From Pseudonocardia autotrophica (GTDB taxonomy: Bacteria > Actinomycetota > Actinomycetes > Mycobacteriales > Pseudonocardiaceae): 64,000 nt of DNA. The first letter of the stretch is position 1, and each line of letters begins with the position of its first letter. This document shows positions 15,879-24,296 of the stretch, one piece after another. The notes beneath the pieces were generated by a model. It was not told where the DNA came from. It made no database searches and saw nothing but the letters and a program-made list of their open reading frames with translations. Position numbers and translations under genes: made by a program. The stretch lies in contig NZ_AP018920.1 in assembly GCF_003945385.1 (NCBI RefSeq), positions 2,480,001 to 2,544,000 of the forward strand, written 5' to 3'.

Positions 15879-17087
15879 GTGACCGACCAGCGTTCCGTGC
15901 CCGCCGCGACCGCGGAGCGGCCGGCGGCCGAGCCGGCGCCGTCGCCACTGCCCGGCTACCGGCACGGGGACTACTTCTTCTCCTCGCCCTACCGGAGCCT
16001 GCTGGCCCGCGGCACCGCCGTCGCATCCGACCACGCCGGGCCCGTCGCCCGCTGGTCGGACGCCGCGTCGTCGCTGCTCACGGTGGCCCGCGCCCGCGGG
16101 ATCGCCGATCCGGTCGTCGTCGGTGCACTCGGCTTCGATCCGGCCACCCCGGCGCGGTTGCTGGTGCCGCAGCAGGTGGTCCGGGGGCGTCCGCCGCGGT
16201 GGTTGCCCGGGGTCCCGCCGCCACTGCCCGGACGCTGGCGGGTGGCCCACACCCCGCCGGTCGAGGAGTACCTGGCCGGCGTCGAGGCCGCCGTCCGCGC
16301 GATCGGTGCCGGTGAACTGGAGAAGGTCGTGCTGTCCCGGGCGCTCGACCTGACCGGCGACGGGCCGGTCCCGATCGGGTCGCTGCTGCGCCGGCTGGCC
16401 GACCGCAACGCCTGCGGGCACGTGTTCGCCGCGGACGTCTCCGATCCCGGCGAGCCCGGGACCAGGATGCTGGTGGGCGCCAGCCCGGAGCTGCTGGTGT
16501 CCCGGCGGGGGAGCGCGGTGGTCTCCAATCCGCTCGCCGGTTCCGCCCCGCGGCATCCGGACCCGGTCACCGACCGTGCGCGGGCCGCCGCGCTCGTCGC
16601 GTCGGAGAAGGACCGCCGGGAGCACCGGGCCGTCGTCGATGATCTCGCTGCCCGGCTGGCCCCGCTCTGCGCGGACCTCGTGGTGCCGCCGGAGCCGGTG
16701 CTGGTGCGGACGCCGTCGATGTGGCACCTCTCGACCCGGGTCACCGGGACGGTGCGGGACCCGGAGACCGGGTCACTCGACATCGCGCAGGCGCTGCATC
16801 CCACACCGGCCGTCGGCGGGGTGCCGCTCGCCACCGCGACCGGGCTGATCGCGACGGCGGAGGGCTACGACCGCCGCTACTACACCGGTGTCGTCGGGTG
16901 GACCGACGAGCACGGCGACGGGGAGTGGGCGATCGTCCTGCGCTGCGCCGAGGTCCGGGGCGCGGCACTGCGCCTCTATGCGGGCGGCGGCATCGTCGCC
17001 GGCTCCGAGCCGGCCGCGGAGCTGGCCGAGACGCGGGCGAAGTTCCGGACGTTCCTCGCCGCCGTCGGACTGGACGCCGAGCCGTGA
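15879..17087 (+). CDS. dhbC: Isochorismate synthase (2,3-DHB/salicylate branch)
   Basis: A 402-aa chorismate-binding enzyme that isomerises chorismate to isochorismate, the first step to catecholate or salicylate siderophore caps. Conserved pieces are [11 protein letters not shown], the metal- and substrate-binding [43 protein letters not shown] and the late [13 protein letters not shown]. The layout fits EntC/DhbC better than bifunctional salicylate synthases, because the pyruvate lyase is not obvious. GTG 15879 follows a GGAAGGAG ribosome site. The following isochorismatase gene supports the DHB branch. Confidence 0.92.
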   Translation: MTDQRSVPAATAERPAAEPAPSPLPGYRHGDYFFSSPYRSLLARGTAVASDHAGPVARWSDAASSLLTVARARGIADPVVVGALGFDPATPARLLVPQQVVRGRPPRWLPGVPPPLPGRWRVAHTPPVEEYLAGVEAAVRAIGAGELEKVVLSRALDLTGDGPVPIGSLLRRLADRNACGHVFAADVSDPGEPGTRMLVGASPELLVSRRGSAVVSNPLAGSAPRHPDPVTDRARAAALVASEKDRREHRAVVDDLAARLAPLCADLVVPPEPVLVRTPSMWHLSTRVTGTVRDPETGSLDIAQALHPTPAVGGVPLATATGLIATAEGYDRRYYTGVVGWTDEHGDGEWAIVLRCAEVRGAALRLYAGGGIVAGSEPAAELAETRAKFRTFLAAVGLDAEP

Positions 17088-17112
17088 GCACCACCGGAGA
17101 AGGGCTGGACGC

Positions 17113-17793
17113 ATGACCACCGGACGTTCCCTCGGACGGATCGACCCGTACGACCCGCCGGACCCGGCGGACTTCCCCCCGGGCCGGGTCGGCTGGCGGC
17201 CCGATCCGCGCCGGGCCGCCCTGCTGGTGCACGACATGCAGCGGTACTTCCTGCGCCCGTTCGGCCCCGGCGACCGGCCGCTGCCCGGCCTGCTGACCGG
17301 GCTGGCCGCACTGGTGCGGAACTGCCGCGCCGCGGGTGTCCCGGTGATCTACACCGCGCAGCCGGGCCGGCAGACCCCGCAGGAACGCGGCCTGCTCACC
17401 GACATGTGGGGTGCCGGTATCGGTGGGGTCGTCGACACCGCACCGGAGCTGGAGGCGATCGTCGACGAGGTGGCTCCGGAGCCGGGCGACCTGCAGCTGG
17501 TCAAGTGGCGCTACAGCGCCTTCCAGCGCACCCCGCTGCGCGCCGAGCTGACCCGGCTCGGACGCGACCAGCTGCTGATCACCGGGGTGTACGCCTCGAT
17601 CGGCTGCCTGGCCACCGCGATCGAGGCGTTCATGCTCGACGTCCAGCCGTTCCTGGTCGGCGACGGCGTCGCCGACTTCTCCCGGGCCGACCACGACACC
17701 GCGATCGACTGGGTGGCCCGCCGGTGCGGCGTGGTGACCTCGCTGGCCGAGGTGTCGGCCGCGCTGGCCCCGGTGCCGGCGGAGGGCCGGTGA
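17113..17793 (+). CDS. dhbB: Isochorismatase domain protein without carrier domain
   Basis: A 226-aa isochorismatase that would cut isochorismate into 2,3-dihydro-DHB and pyruvate. The catalytic triad is visible: Asp41 (LLVHDMQRYF), Lys in LVKWRYSAF, and Cys in ITGVYASIGCLATAIE. It closely follows the EntB/DhbB pattern but ends where those proteins continue into an aryl carrier domain. Here the carrier domain is encoded by the next gene, whose GTG start overlaps this stop (GTGA). ATG 17113 lies 25 bases after the isochorismate synthase stop. Confidence 0.92.
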   Translation: MTTGRSLGRIDPYDPPDPADFPPGRVGWRPDPRRAALLVHDMQRYFLRPFGPGDRPLPGLLTGLAALVRNCRAAGVPVIYTAQPGRQTPQERGLLTDMWGAGIGGVVDTAPELEAIVDEVAPEPGDLQLVKWRYSAFQRTPLRAELTRLGRDQLLITGVYASIGCLATAIEAFMLDVQPFLVGDGVADFSRADHDTAIDWVARRCGVVTSLAEVSAALAPVPAEGR

Positions 17794-18710
17794 CCGCGTC
17801 ACCCGGACCGGAATGGCTGCACGCGGAGGTGACGGCGGTGTTCCCCGGCGGGCTCGACGGCGTCGGCCCGGCGGAGGACCTGCTCGACCTGGGCATCGAC
17901 TCGGTCCGGCTGATGCTGCTCGTCGAGCGCTGGCAGAGCGCCGGGTTCGACGTCGACCTGGTCGGCCTCGCCGAGCGGCCCACCCTCGCCGGGTGGCTGG
18001 AGCTGCTCCGCGCCGGGGCGCCCAGCGCGGATCCGGCTCCCGGCACGGCCGGCCCGCTGACCACGACCGTCCTGCGGATCGAGCAGCTCACCCCGCGGAT
18101 GGTCCGGGTCACCCTGGACGACCGTGCGGCGCGGTTCGCCGGTGCCCGGCCCGGCGCGTACGCGCTGCTGCGCGCCGACGGGATCGCCGAGGCGCGGCCG
18201 GTCACCGTGCACCCGCACCCCGCCAGCGGCGAGGTGGACGTCGATCTGGTCGTCCACGACCAGGGTCCGCTCGGCCGCTGGGCGGGCGGTGTCCGCCGTG
18301 GTGCCGAGGTCCTCCTCGACGGGCCGCACGGGGTGCCGGAGCTGCCCGGCGGTCCAGCGGACTGGACGCTGCTGGTCGCCGACCATCCGGCGCAGCCGGC
18401 GCTCGCGGCCCGGGTGGCCGCCCTGGGGGCGGCGGACCGGGCGGTCGTGGTCGCGGTGGTTCCGGACGCGGCGGAGGAACAGCTGCTGCCGACCGCTGCC
18501 GACCTCACGACCGTGTTCGTGCACACCGGCGACGTCGAGCCCGTGCTGCGTGCTGTCCGAGCGGCGGTGCCGGGGACCGGCCGTGGGCGGGCCTGGCTGG
18601 CAGGGGAGCGGCACCGGGTGCATGCGCTGGGTGAGGCCCTGGCCGCGCTCCCCGCGCTGGCCGGACGGTGCGTCGCGGAGCCCTACGGGGCGGTCCCGGC
18701 CGTGGCGTGA
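17790..18710 (+). CDS. Aryl carrier protein fused to siderophore-interacting (SIP) reductase domain
   Basis: A 306-aa protein with an unusual domain order. Residues 1-75 form a phosphopantetheine carrier domain with DLGIDSVRLMLLVERWQ (attachment Ser38) and VGLAERPTLAGWLELL, closest in pattern to the C-terminal carrier of EntB/DhbB. Residues from about 90 to the end match a ViuB-like siderophore-interacting protein: the FAD-binding ARPVTVHPHP, the DVDLVVHDQGPLGRWAGG strand with the typical His, GAEVLLDGPHG, and a C-terminal Rossmann half. SIPs reduce ferric siderophores to release iron. GTG 17790 overlaps the isochorismatase stop. One polypeptide would thus hold the DHB-loading site and an iron-release domain. 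The C-terminal part is somewhat degenerate, so activity is uncertain. Confidence 0.8.
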   Translation: MTASPGPEWLHAEVTAVFPGGLDGVGPAEDLLDLGIDSVRLMLLVERWQSAGFDVDLVGLAERPTLAGWLELLRAGAPSADPAPGTAGPLTTTVLRIEQLTPRMVRVTLDDRAARFAGARPGAYALLRADGIAEARPVTVHPHPASGEVDVDLVVHDQGPLGRWAGGVRRGAEVLLDGPHGVPELPGGPADWTLLVADHPAQPALAARVAALGAADRAVVVAVVPDAAEEQLLPTAADLTTVFVHTGDVEPVLRAVRAAVPGTGRGRAWLAGERHRVHALGEALAALPALAGRCVAEPYGAVPAVA

Positions 18711-18818
18711 CGGCCCGGGCAGCCCGACAGCCCGGTGCGGCAGCCTGGTGTGGCACTGCGGACCAGCAGCCCGGCGGCCCGGCGCGGTACCGCGGCCGGG
18801 CGGCCGGGCACTACGGCG

Positions 18819-19493
18819 TCACGGACGCACCATCCGGACGGCGACGAAGGACGGAGCCCGCCGGAGCCGCTCGAGTGCCGGATCCACGGGCCGCGGCTCC
18901 ACCAGCCGCTCCAGGGCGAATCCCGCGCCGAGCAGCTCGCCGAGGAACACCTCCAAGGTCATCCGCTGGTAGTGGATCGACTCACCGCTGTCGCCGAGTG
19001 GGAGATCGACCCAGTCCTCGGAGAAGTACGAGTCGCCGAAGTGCTGCCAGTCGCCCGCCGGGTGGGAGGTGGACACGAGCAGCCAGCCACCCGGCCGGAG
19101 CACCCGCCGGAGCTCCGCCAGCAGCTCGCGACGACGGGACACGTGGTGGTAGACCAGCGCGCAGAGCACCCCGTCGACACTGCCGTCCGGCAGGAAGTGC
19201 AGCGGTTCCTCGGCGTCGTGCAGGTGGAGCTCCGCGGCATCACCCAGCCGGCGCCGCGCGTGTCCGAGCAGCGTCTCGCTGCCGTCGAACCCGATCATCC
19301 GTGCGCCGCGTGCCCCGAGCTCGGCCGCGTGGTGCCCGGCCCCGCAGCCCACGTCCAGCACGGTCAGACCGGCGACCGGGCCGGCCAGCTCGATCATCGC
19401 CGGCCGGTCGACGGCCGCGTTGTAGGGGCTGGTCCCGGCGTGCCGGGCGAAGAGGTCGCCGAGGCTGCCGTGGTAGGCGGTCCGTGCAGGCAT
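18819..19493 (-). CDS. Class I SAM-dependent methyltransferase
   Basis: A 224-aa methyltransferase. Motif I is TVLDVGCGAGHHAAELG near residue 60, the acidic SAM-ribose site follows in MIGFDGSE, and post-motif segments include GVLCALVYHHV and LRRVLRPGGWLLVSTSHP. The substrate is unknown. ATG 19493 is chosen because the upstream in-frame residues are of low complexity. It faces the siderophore operon convergently, with a 108-base gap lacking a clear terminator, and no functional link to siderophore synthesis is visible. Confidence 0.88.
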   Translation of the reverse strand: MPARTAYHGSLGDLFARHAGTSPYNAAVDRPAMIELAGPVAGLTVLDVGCGAGHHAAELGARGARMIGFDGSETLLGHARRRLGDAAELHLHDAEEPLHFLPDGSVDGVLCALVYHHVSRRRELLAELRRVLRPGGWLLVSTSHPAGDWQHFGDSYFSEDWVDLPLGDSGESIHYQRMTLEVFLGELLGAGFALERLVEPRPVDPALERLRRAPSFVAVRMVRP

Positions 19494-19553
19494 GGCGCCA
19501 GTGTGCCCGCCTGCGGCCCGGTCACGGGTGGGCCCTCGACGTCTCACGTGTCC

Positions 19554-20888
19554 TCACCACGGCATGGCGGCGATGGTGGCGCGCAGGCGTTCCAGGACGT
19601 CGGGAAGGTCCTCTCGGGCCGGGGTGGCGAGCGCGAGTCTGAGGGCGTGGGGCGGATGGGGTGCGGTGGAGAAGGCGTCGGCGGTGGAGACGAGGATGCC
19701 TTCGCCCGCGAGTGCGGCGGCGGCCTGGTCGGCCCGGATGCCTTCGGGCAGGCGTAGCCAGCCGAAGTACGACGAGGGGTGGGCGGTGTAGTCGAGGTCG
19801 GTCAAGGCTGCGCGGGCGATGTGCTGGCGGGTTCTGGCGTCGTCGCGGCGGTCCTTCTCCAGGCGGGTGACGGTGCCGTCGTGAATCCACCCGGTGGCCA
19901 GGGCGGTGACGATGCCGCTGATGCCCCAGGTGGTGGTGCGCAGGCCGCGCGTCAGTGCGCGGGCGTGTTCGTCGGGCGCGACGGTGAAGCCGAAGCGCAG
20001 GCCGGTGGCGACGTTCTTGGACAGGCCGGAGATGTAGAAGGTGCGCTCAGGGGCAGTGGTCTGCACCGGTGGTGGGGCGTACTCGTCGAGGAAGGCGTAG
20101 GTGGCGTCCTCGATGAGCAGGGTGTCCTGGGTGCGGGCGATGCCGACGAGGCGTTCACGGGTGGCCTGGTCGAGCGTCCAGCCGAGAGGGTTGTGGACGG
20201 TGGGGATGGTGTAGATCGCGCGGACCGGCCGGGCCGCGCAGAGCCGCTCGAGCGCGTCGAGGTCCGGCCCGTGTGCGGTGAGGGGTACGGGGGCGATCTC
20301 GAGGAAGCGCGCGGCGGCGAGGATCTTGAGGCCGGGATAGGTGAGGGCATCGGTGGCGATGACGTCGCCCGGCCGTGTCGTGGCGGACAGCACGGCGTCG
20401 AGCCCCTGCTGGGCGCCGTTGGTCAGGAACACGCCGGCCGGAGGGGTGTCGATGCCCCGGTCGAGGAGGTACGTGGCAACGATGGCCCGCTCGTGGGAGC
20501 GTCCGCCGGGCGGCTGCTGGTAGAGGACGGCTTCGAGATTGCCCGATGTCGACAGCTCACGCAGGGCGTGGCGCAGCTGGGGAGTCTGCTCGGTGGCCGG
20601 CGGCTGGTTGAAGGAGAGATCCGCGGTGCGGGGGACGGGCAACCGGCGGTCGGGCTCGATGCCGTCGTGGCCGTGTTGATCGCGGACGAACGTTCCGCGG
20701 CCGGGCTCGCCGGCGACCAGGCCCATCGTGGTGAGCTCGGCATAGACCCGGGTTGCGGTCGCGAGCGCGATGCGGTGCTCGGCGGCGAGTGCCCGGTGCG
20801 TGGGCAGTTTGGTGCCCGCCGGCAGGCCGCCGGTGCGGATGGCAGCGGCGAGACGATCAACGATCGGCTTGTAGGCGGCAGGTCGCAT
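19554..20888 (-). CDS. MocR-family regulator (GntR HTH + aminotransferase domain)
   Basis: A 444-aa MocR protein. It has an N-terminal GntR winged helix (IVDRLAAAIRTGGLPAGTKL, then AEHRIALATATRVYAEL and EPGRGTFV), a linker, and a fold-type I aminotransferase domain. PLP binding is shown by FLTNGAQQGLD, YTIPTVHNPLG, LIEDATYAFLDEY and the Schiff-base Lys in SGLSKNVATGLR. MocR proteins usually regulate vitamin B6, GABA or amino-acid genes next to them. The divergent neighbour is a thioesterase gene, 117 bases away, the most likely target. ATG 20888 is preferred because GGGGAGG stands six bases upstream on the minus strand. Confidence 0.9.
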   Translation of the reverse strand: MRPAAYKPIVDRLAAAIRTGGLPAGTKLPTHRALAAEHRIALATATRVYAELTTMGLVAGEPGRGTFVRDQHGHDGIEPDRRLPVPRTADLSFNQPPATEQTPQLRHALRELSTSGNLEAVLYQQPPGGRSHERAIVATYLLDRGIDTPPAGVFLTNGAQQGLDAVLSATTRPGDVIATDALTYPGLKILAAARFLEIAPVPLTAHGPDLDALERLCAARPVRAIYTIPTVHNPLGWTLDQATRERLVGIARTQDTLLIEDATYAFLDEYAPPPVQTTAPERTFYISGLSKNVATGLRFGFTVAPDEHARALTRGLRTTTWGISGIVTALATGWIHDGTVTRLEKDRRDDARTRQHIARAALTDLDYTAHPSSYFGWLRLPEGIRADQAAAALAGEGILVSTADAFSTAPHPPHALRLALATPAREDLPDVLERLRATIAAMPW

Positions 20889-21005
20889 CGAGTGCCTCCC
20901 CGGCGGCACATGTATCTATGACGTTGTGTGGATCGTCCTAGGCTAGGTCGTTAGCGTCGCGGGTGCCACGTCAGTGTGGTGTGGGATCCATCCGAGGAGT
21001 CGCCC

Positions 21006-21491
21006 GTGTCCGAGACCGTCCACGACCTGCCGGTGATCGATTACCTGCGCAAGCAGATCGCGGGGGAACTCTCGCCTGCGGACCGGACGCACATGCGGTA
21101 CCCGACGGCGATCTCGCAGCTGCTGGGATTCCGGATCGTCGAGATCGCCCCGGGGCGGGCGGTGGTGGAGTTCGACGCCGATGCCTCGGTGCACGGCAAC
21201 CAACAGGGGACGGTCCACGGTGGGATGCTGGTCGAACTGGCCGATGCCGCGATCGGCACCGCCCGGTCCACCCTGGCCGGGCCGGCCGAGTCGTTCACGA
21301 GCATCGACCTGAGGGCAACGTTCCTTCGCCCGGTCTGGGACGAGCGGCTGAGGGCGACGGCGTACGCCACCCATGCCGGCCGGACCGTCAGCCACTATCT
21401 GTGTGAGATCACGCGCGGCGACGGCAAGCCCGTCGCGACCGTGGCGAGCGCTGTCATGACCCTGCGTGGTGACAAGGCGGAGGGGCGATGA
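21006..21491 (+). CDS. PaaI-type hotdog thioesterase
   Basis: A 161-aa hotdog-fold acyl-CoA thioesterase. The family signature is QGTVHGGMLVELADAAIGTA, and TSIDLRATFLRPV is the second conserved strand. GAGGAG six bases before GTG 21006 sets the start, so the longer frame from 20976 is not used. It lies divergent from the MocR gene and is possibly regulated by it. It probably hydrolyses an aromatic or medium-chain acyl-CoA. The stop is followed 16 bases later by the end of a convergent SRPBCC gene. Confidence 0.88.
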   Translation: MSETVHDLPVIDYLRKQIAGELSPADRTHMRYPTAISQLLGFRIVEIAPGRAVVEFDADASVHGNQQGTVHGGMLVELADAAIGTARSTLAGPAESFTSIDLRATFLRPVWDERLRATAYATHAGRTVSHYLCEITRGDGKPVATVASAVMTLRGDKAEGR

Positions 21492-21507
21492 TGACGACCC
21501 CCGCATG

Positions 21508-21996
21508 TCAGACGGCGGCGTCCGGTTGTTCGGCGGCGGCCTTGATCCTCTGGAGCGTCTGACGCATTCCGGCCCGGAGGATGTGGGTGAAGGCCTGCTG
21601 TCCGCCGAGATACCTCTCGGTGACGTCGAGCGAGTAGTCCGAGATGCCGTCCGGTGTCCCGCGTCGCTGGATCAGGCGTGTGCGATCGTCGGGCAGGGGG
21701 GTGATCCGAAACGACCAGATGGTCCAGTTCTCCTCGATCCGGAAAGCAATCTCCTGCTCAGGCGTGAACCGGACGATCGTTCCGTGGGTCGTCCATCTCA
21801 GCTCGCCCTCGTGGTTGAGATTCGTGAACTCGGTCCCCGGTCCGATCTGGTCGACGCCGTCGCGCAGTCGCACGGAGTCGACCTGGGGGCTCCACCTCGA
21901 CATGTGGCGCACGTCGCTGATCAGCCCCCAGACCCGGTCCGGTGGGGCTTCGATGTCGATGGTGTCGCGCAGGAGTTCGGCGTGGGCGAGGGGCAC
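21508..21996 (-). CDS. SRPBCC-family (polyketide cyclase/dehydrase-like) protein
   Basis: A 162-aa START-like domain. Its pattern is LLRDTIDIEAPPDRVWGLIS, WSPQVDSVRL, GPGTEFTNLN, and a C-terminal helix VTERYLGGQQAFTHILRAGM. Such proteins bind hydrophobic ligands, and very few are true cyclases. GTG 21996 is chosen because the sequence upstream (to 22845) is antisense to the TetR gene. It is transcribed away from the TetR gene at 22090, and the 94-base spacer contains a 16-bp near-palindrome. Confidence 0.82.
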   Translation of the reverse strand: MPLAHAELLRDTIDIEAPPDRVWGLISDVRHMSRWSPQVDSVRLRDGVDQIGPGTEFTNLNHEGELRWTTHGTIVRFTPEQEIAFRIEENWTIWSFRITPLPDDRTRLIQRRGTPDGISDYSLDVTERYLGGQQAFTHILRAGMRQTLQRIKAAAEQPDAAV

Positions 21997-22014
21997 TGAG
22001 GGGCTCCCAGTAAT

Positions 22015-22030
22015 ACGTTCGATCGGACGT
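22015..22030. promoter_or_regulatory. TetR operator candidate
   Basis: ACGTTCGATCGGACGT is a 16-bp palindrome with one mismatched pair, centred in the spacer between the divergent SRPBCC and TetR genes. It lies 19 bases upstream of the SRPBCC start. Its size and position fit autoregulation by the TetR protein plus control of the SRPBCC gene. Confidence 0.5.
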
Positions 22031-22089
22031 TTTCGCAGAGCGTAAGGCCGATGGTGCTTCACGTCCAGTCGGTCGCATATTCTCGCTCC

Positions 22090-22677
22090 ATGACGTCGGA
22101 TTCGAACGCCGATGGGCGCCGGGCGCGTGGTGACCTCACGCGGCGTACCGCTGCTCGGAAGGCAGCGGAGATGGCCACCACCCATGGGCTCGACTCGATC
22201 AGCGTCGGGTCGCTCGCACGGTCCACCGGGCTCAGCAAGAGCGGCATTCTCACGGTGTTCGGCACCCGGGAGGCGATTCAGGTCGCAGCGGTCGCCGAGG
22301 CGCGGGCGATCTATCTGGATGCTGTCGTGACTCCGGCGTGGGGGCATGAGTCCGGCAGGCCGCGGCTGCGGGCCTTGCTGGACTGCTGGGTCGCCTACCT
22401 GCGGGCAGAGATCTTTCCCGGCGGTTGTTTCATCGTGGCGAGCACGGCCGAGTACGGGCGCCGTGAGGGTGCCGTGGCCGACGCGGTGCGTGCGCTGAAA
22501 CGTGAGTGGCTCGATCTGCTGGAGTCCTCGCTGCGCGAGGCAGGGGTCGGCGACCCGGCCGGGGACGCGTTCCGCATCGACGCCTACCTGTGTGCGGCGA
22601 ACGTCCACCGAGAACTGTTCGGCAGCGAGAAGGAACTCGACCGAGCGCGCGAACTGGCGCTGGAACTCATCGGGTAG
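22090..22677 (+). CDS. TetR-family transcriptional regulator
   Basis: A 195-aa repressor. The N-terminal HTH reads AARKAAEMATTHGLDSISVG and then SLARSTGLSKSGILTVFGTR; the C-terminal ligand domain contains FPGGCFIVASTAEYG. The C-terminal region resembles the TetR_C subgroup that often controls lipid-related enzymes. ATG 22090 is chosen over 22051 because it begins directly before the basic arm. It probably represses itself and the divergent SRPBCC gene. A small hairpin (CTCGGG/CCCGAG, 22712-22729) after the stop may end the transcript. Confidence 0.9.
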   Translation: MTSDSNADGRRARGDLTRRTAARKAAEMATTHGLDSISVGSLARSTGLSKSGILTVFGTREAIQVAAVAEARAIYLDAVVTPAWGHESGRPRLRALLDCWVAYLRAEIFPGGCFIVASTAEYGRREGAVADAVRALKREWLDLLESSLREAGVGDPAGDAFRIDAYLCAANVHRELFGSEKELDRARELALELIG

Positions 22678-22845
22678 TCCCGGACGAGGCCGCCGTGAAC
22701 ACGATCGACTCCTCGGGCTCGAACCCGAGCAGGTGAGGGAGCGCCCTGGCCGGCTCCTCTGCGGGACCGGACGGGGAGCTTCATGTCGGACAGGTGCGCG
22801 CCGCGCCGACGGCGGACGCTGGTCGCGCACTGGTGACACGTACAA

Positions 22846-22908
22846 CGAGAACGGCGGCTGACCCGGATGACGCCTAAAGACGTCTCCGCAGGTCAGCCGC
22901 CGTTCTCG
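22846..22908. terminator. 18-bp perfect inverted repeat between TetR gene and integrase
   Basis: CGAGAACGGCGGCTGACC (22846-22863) and its exact complement (22891-22908) flank a 27-base loop. It lies between the convergent TetR and integrase genes, so a bidirectional terminator is the simple reading. It is also at the edge of the mobile segment, so a role in recombination cannot be excluded. No tRNA gene that could serve as attachment site was found in 22678-22992. Confidence 0.6.
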
Positions 22909-22992
22909 GCAACTACTGACAGAGGGCGGGAACCCTCAGATCACACGTCGTAGTAGAGCGCTATGTATTGCGCTGACCTGCGCGGATGAACA

Positions 22993-24228
22993 TCATCTCG
23001 AAGATCGTGGCACATCTGTGGCACATGGGCGCGGCCCGGGACGCCGGGGGAGCGCCGGCAGTGCCGAGTCGATGATCTCCTTCGTTCGGCTCTCGCTGCT
23101 GGGGAGGAGGTGGGTGTAGGTGCGCAGGGTGAACGCTGGGTCGGCGTGGCCAAGGCGTTCGCTGACCGTCTTGATGGACTCGCCGCCGTCGAGCAGGACG
23201 CTCGCGTAGTAGTGCCGCAGCGCGTGGCAGCCGTTGTCCCGCGTCGGCGGGACACCGGCGACGACGAGGGCCGGCTTCCAGATCTTCGCGTTGAAGTAGT
23301 GCCGGTTCACCGGCGTGGACTCCCGGCTGGTGAAAACCAGCGAGACGGTGAGCGGGTCTCCGTCGGGTCGGTCCCACGGCAATGTCAGCGTCCGGGCGGG
23401 GTGGTCCGTGATCTGGTCGAGGACCGCGTCGATCACCGATGCGGGAACGGGAACCGACCGGGTCTTTCGGCCCTTCGGCAGGGCGAGGTACGGCTGGTTG
23501 CTGGCCGTGAGCTTGACCTGCCGTCGAACATGGACCGTCCCCTGCCGGGTGTCGATGTCGTCGGGGGTGAGGCCCAGGATCTCGCCCTGTCGCAGTCCCG
23601 CGCCTGCGGCGAGTGTGGCGAGGACGGCGTACCGGGCGGGAAGGGCTTCGCGGACGTCGGCGACCCACCGCGCTGGCCACGGGATGATCGTGCGCGGGTC
23701 AGGGACCGGTTTGCGAACGGTCCCGGATTGGCAGGGGTTCTTGGCGATGAGGTCGTCGGCGATGGCGGCGTTGAAGACCTGGGAGACGTTGGCGAAGATC
23801 GTGCGCTGGTAGCTGCGCGCCATCCGCAGGCCGCTCGTCCACTGGCGGATGAAGGATGGGGTGATGGTGCGCAGGGGCAGGTGCCCCAACGTCGGGTAGA
23901 CGTGGAGCCGGAACCTGATCCCGACCTGGTAGGTGGTTCCAGGGTCGGAGAACTGCGCCTGTCTCCACTGCTCGGCGTAGTCGCGGAAGCGGATCATGCC
24001 GGCGTCCGGGTCGAGGTAGGTCCCTCGTGCCAGTTCGGTCTCGATCTCGGCCGCGGCGCGTTCGGCGTCTGCCTTGCGGGCGAAGGACTTCTTACGGGGT
24101 GTGCCCGCGTCGTCGCGCCATCGGACCAGCCACCGGGAACCGACACCGTGGCGCGATGTGGGGACCTTCTGCGTGGTCCCGTCCGGCCGCTTGATCAGTG
24201 CGTACCAGTTGTCGTCGACGGTGGCCAT
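22993..24228 (-). CDS. int: Tyrosine-family site-specific integrase
   Basis: A 411-aa phage/ICE-type integrase. An N-terminal AP2-like DNA-binding region (SRWLVRWRDDAGTPRKKSFA) is followed by a core-binding SAM-like domain (FRDYAEQWRQAQF) and the catalytic domain. Catalytic residues are visible: Arg in AGAGLRQGEILGL, the HxxR of CHALRHYYASVLL, the second His in ERLGHADPAFTLRTY, and the nucleophile Tyr just after (TYTHLLP). It is of the type used by actinobacterial integrative conjugative elements. It lies next to an excisionase-like gene but no replication or transfer genes follow. The element is therefore a remnant or is rearranged. Confidence 0.93.
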   Translation of the reverse strand: MATVDDNWYALIKRPDGTTQKVPTSRHGVGSRWLVRWRDDAGTPRKKSFARKADAERAAAEIETELARGTYLDPDAGMIRFRDYAEQWRQAQFSDPGTTYQVGIRFRLHVYPTLGHLPLRTITPSFIRQWTSGLRMARSYQRTIFANVSQVFNAAIADDLIAKNPCQSGTVRKPVPDPRTIIPWPARWVADVREALPARYAVLATLAAGAGLRQGEILGLTPDDIDTRQGTVHVRRQVKLTASNQPYLALPKGRKTRSVPVPASVIDAVLDQITDHPARTLTLPWDRPDGDPLTVSLVFTSRESTPVNRHYFNAKIWKPALVVAGVPPTRDNGCHALRHYYASVLLDGGESIKTVSERLGHADPAFTLRTYTHLLPSSESRTKEIIDSALPALPRRPGPRPCATDVPRSSR

Positions 24229-24296
24229 CGGCTACCCGACGTGCGTCGGCAGGCGGCCTCGCCGGAACGGGCCGCGCGAGGCCGCGGCGGGGGAGA

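Noticed and set aside
19779..20921. 380-codon frame antisense to the MocR gene
   Set aside because: Gly/Val/Asp-rich mirror of the MocR coding sequence; MocR motifs on the minus strand are unambiguous.
22712..22729. tRNA T-arm-like hairpin CTCGGG-CTCGAA-CCCGAG near the integrase, as an attachment-site tRNA
   Set aside because: No acceptor, D or anticodon arms fit around it; it is more likely a weak terminator after the TetR gene.
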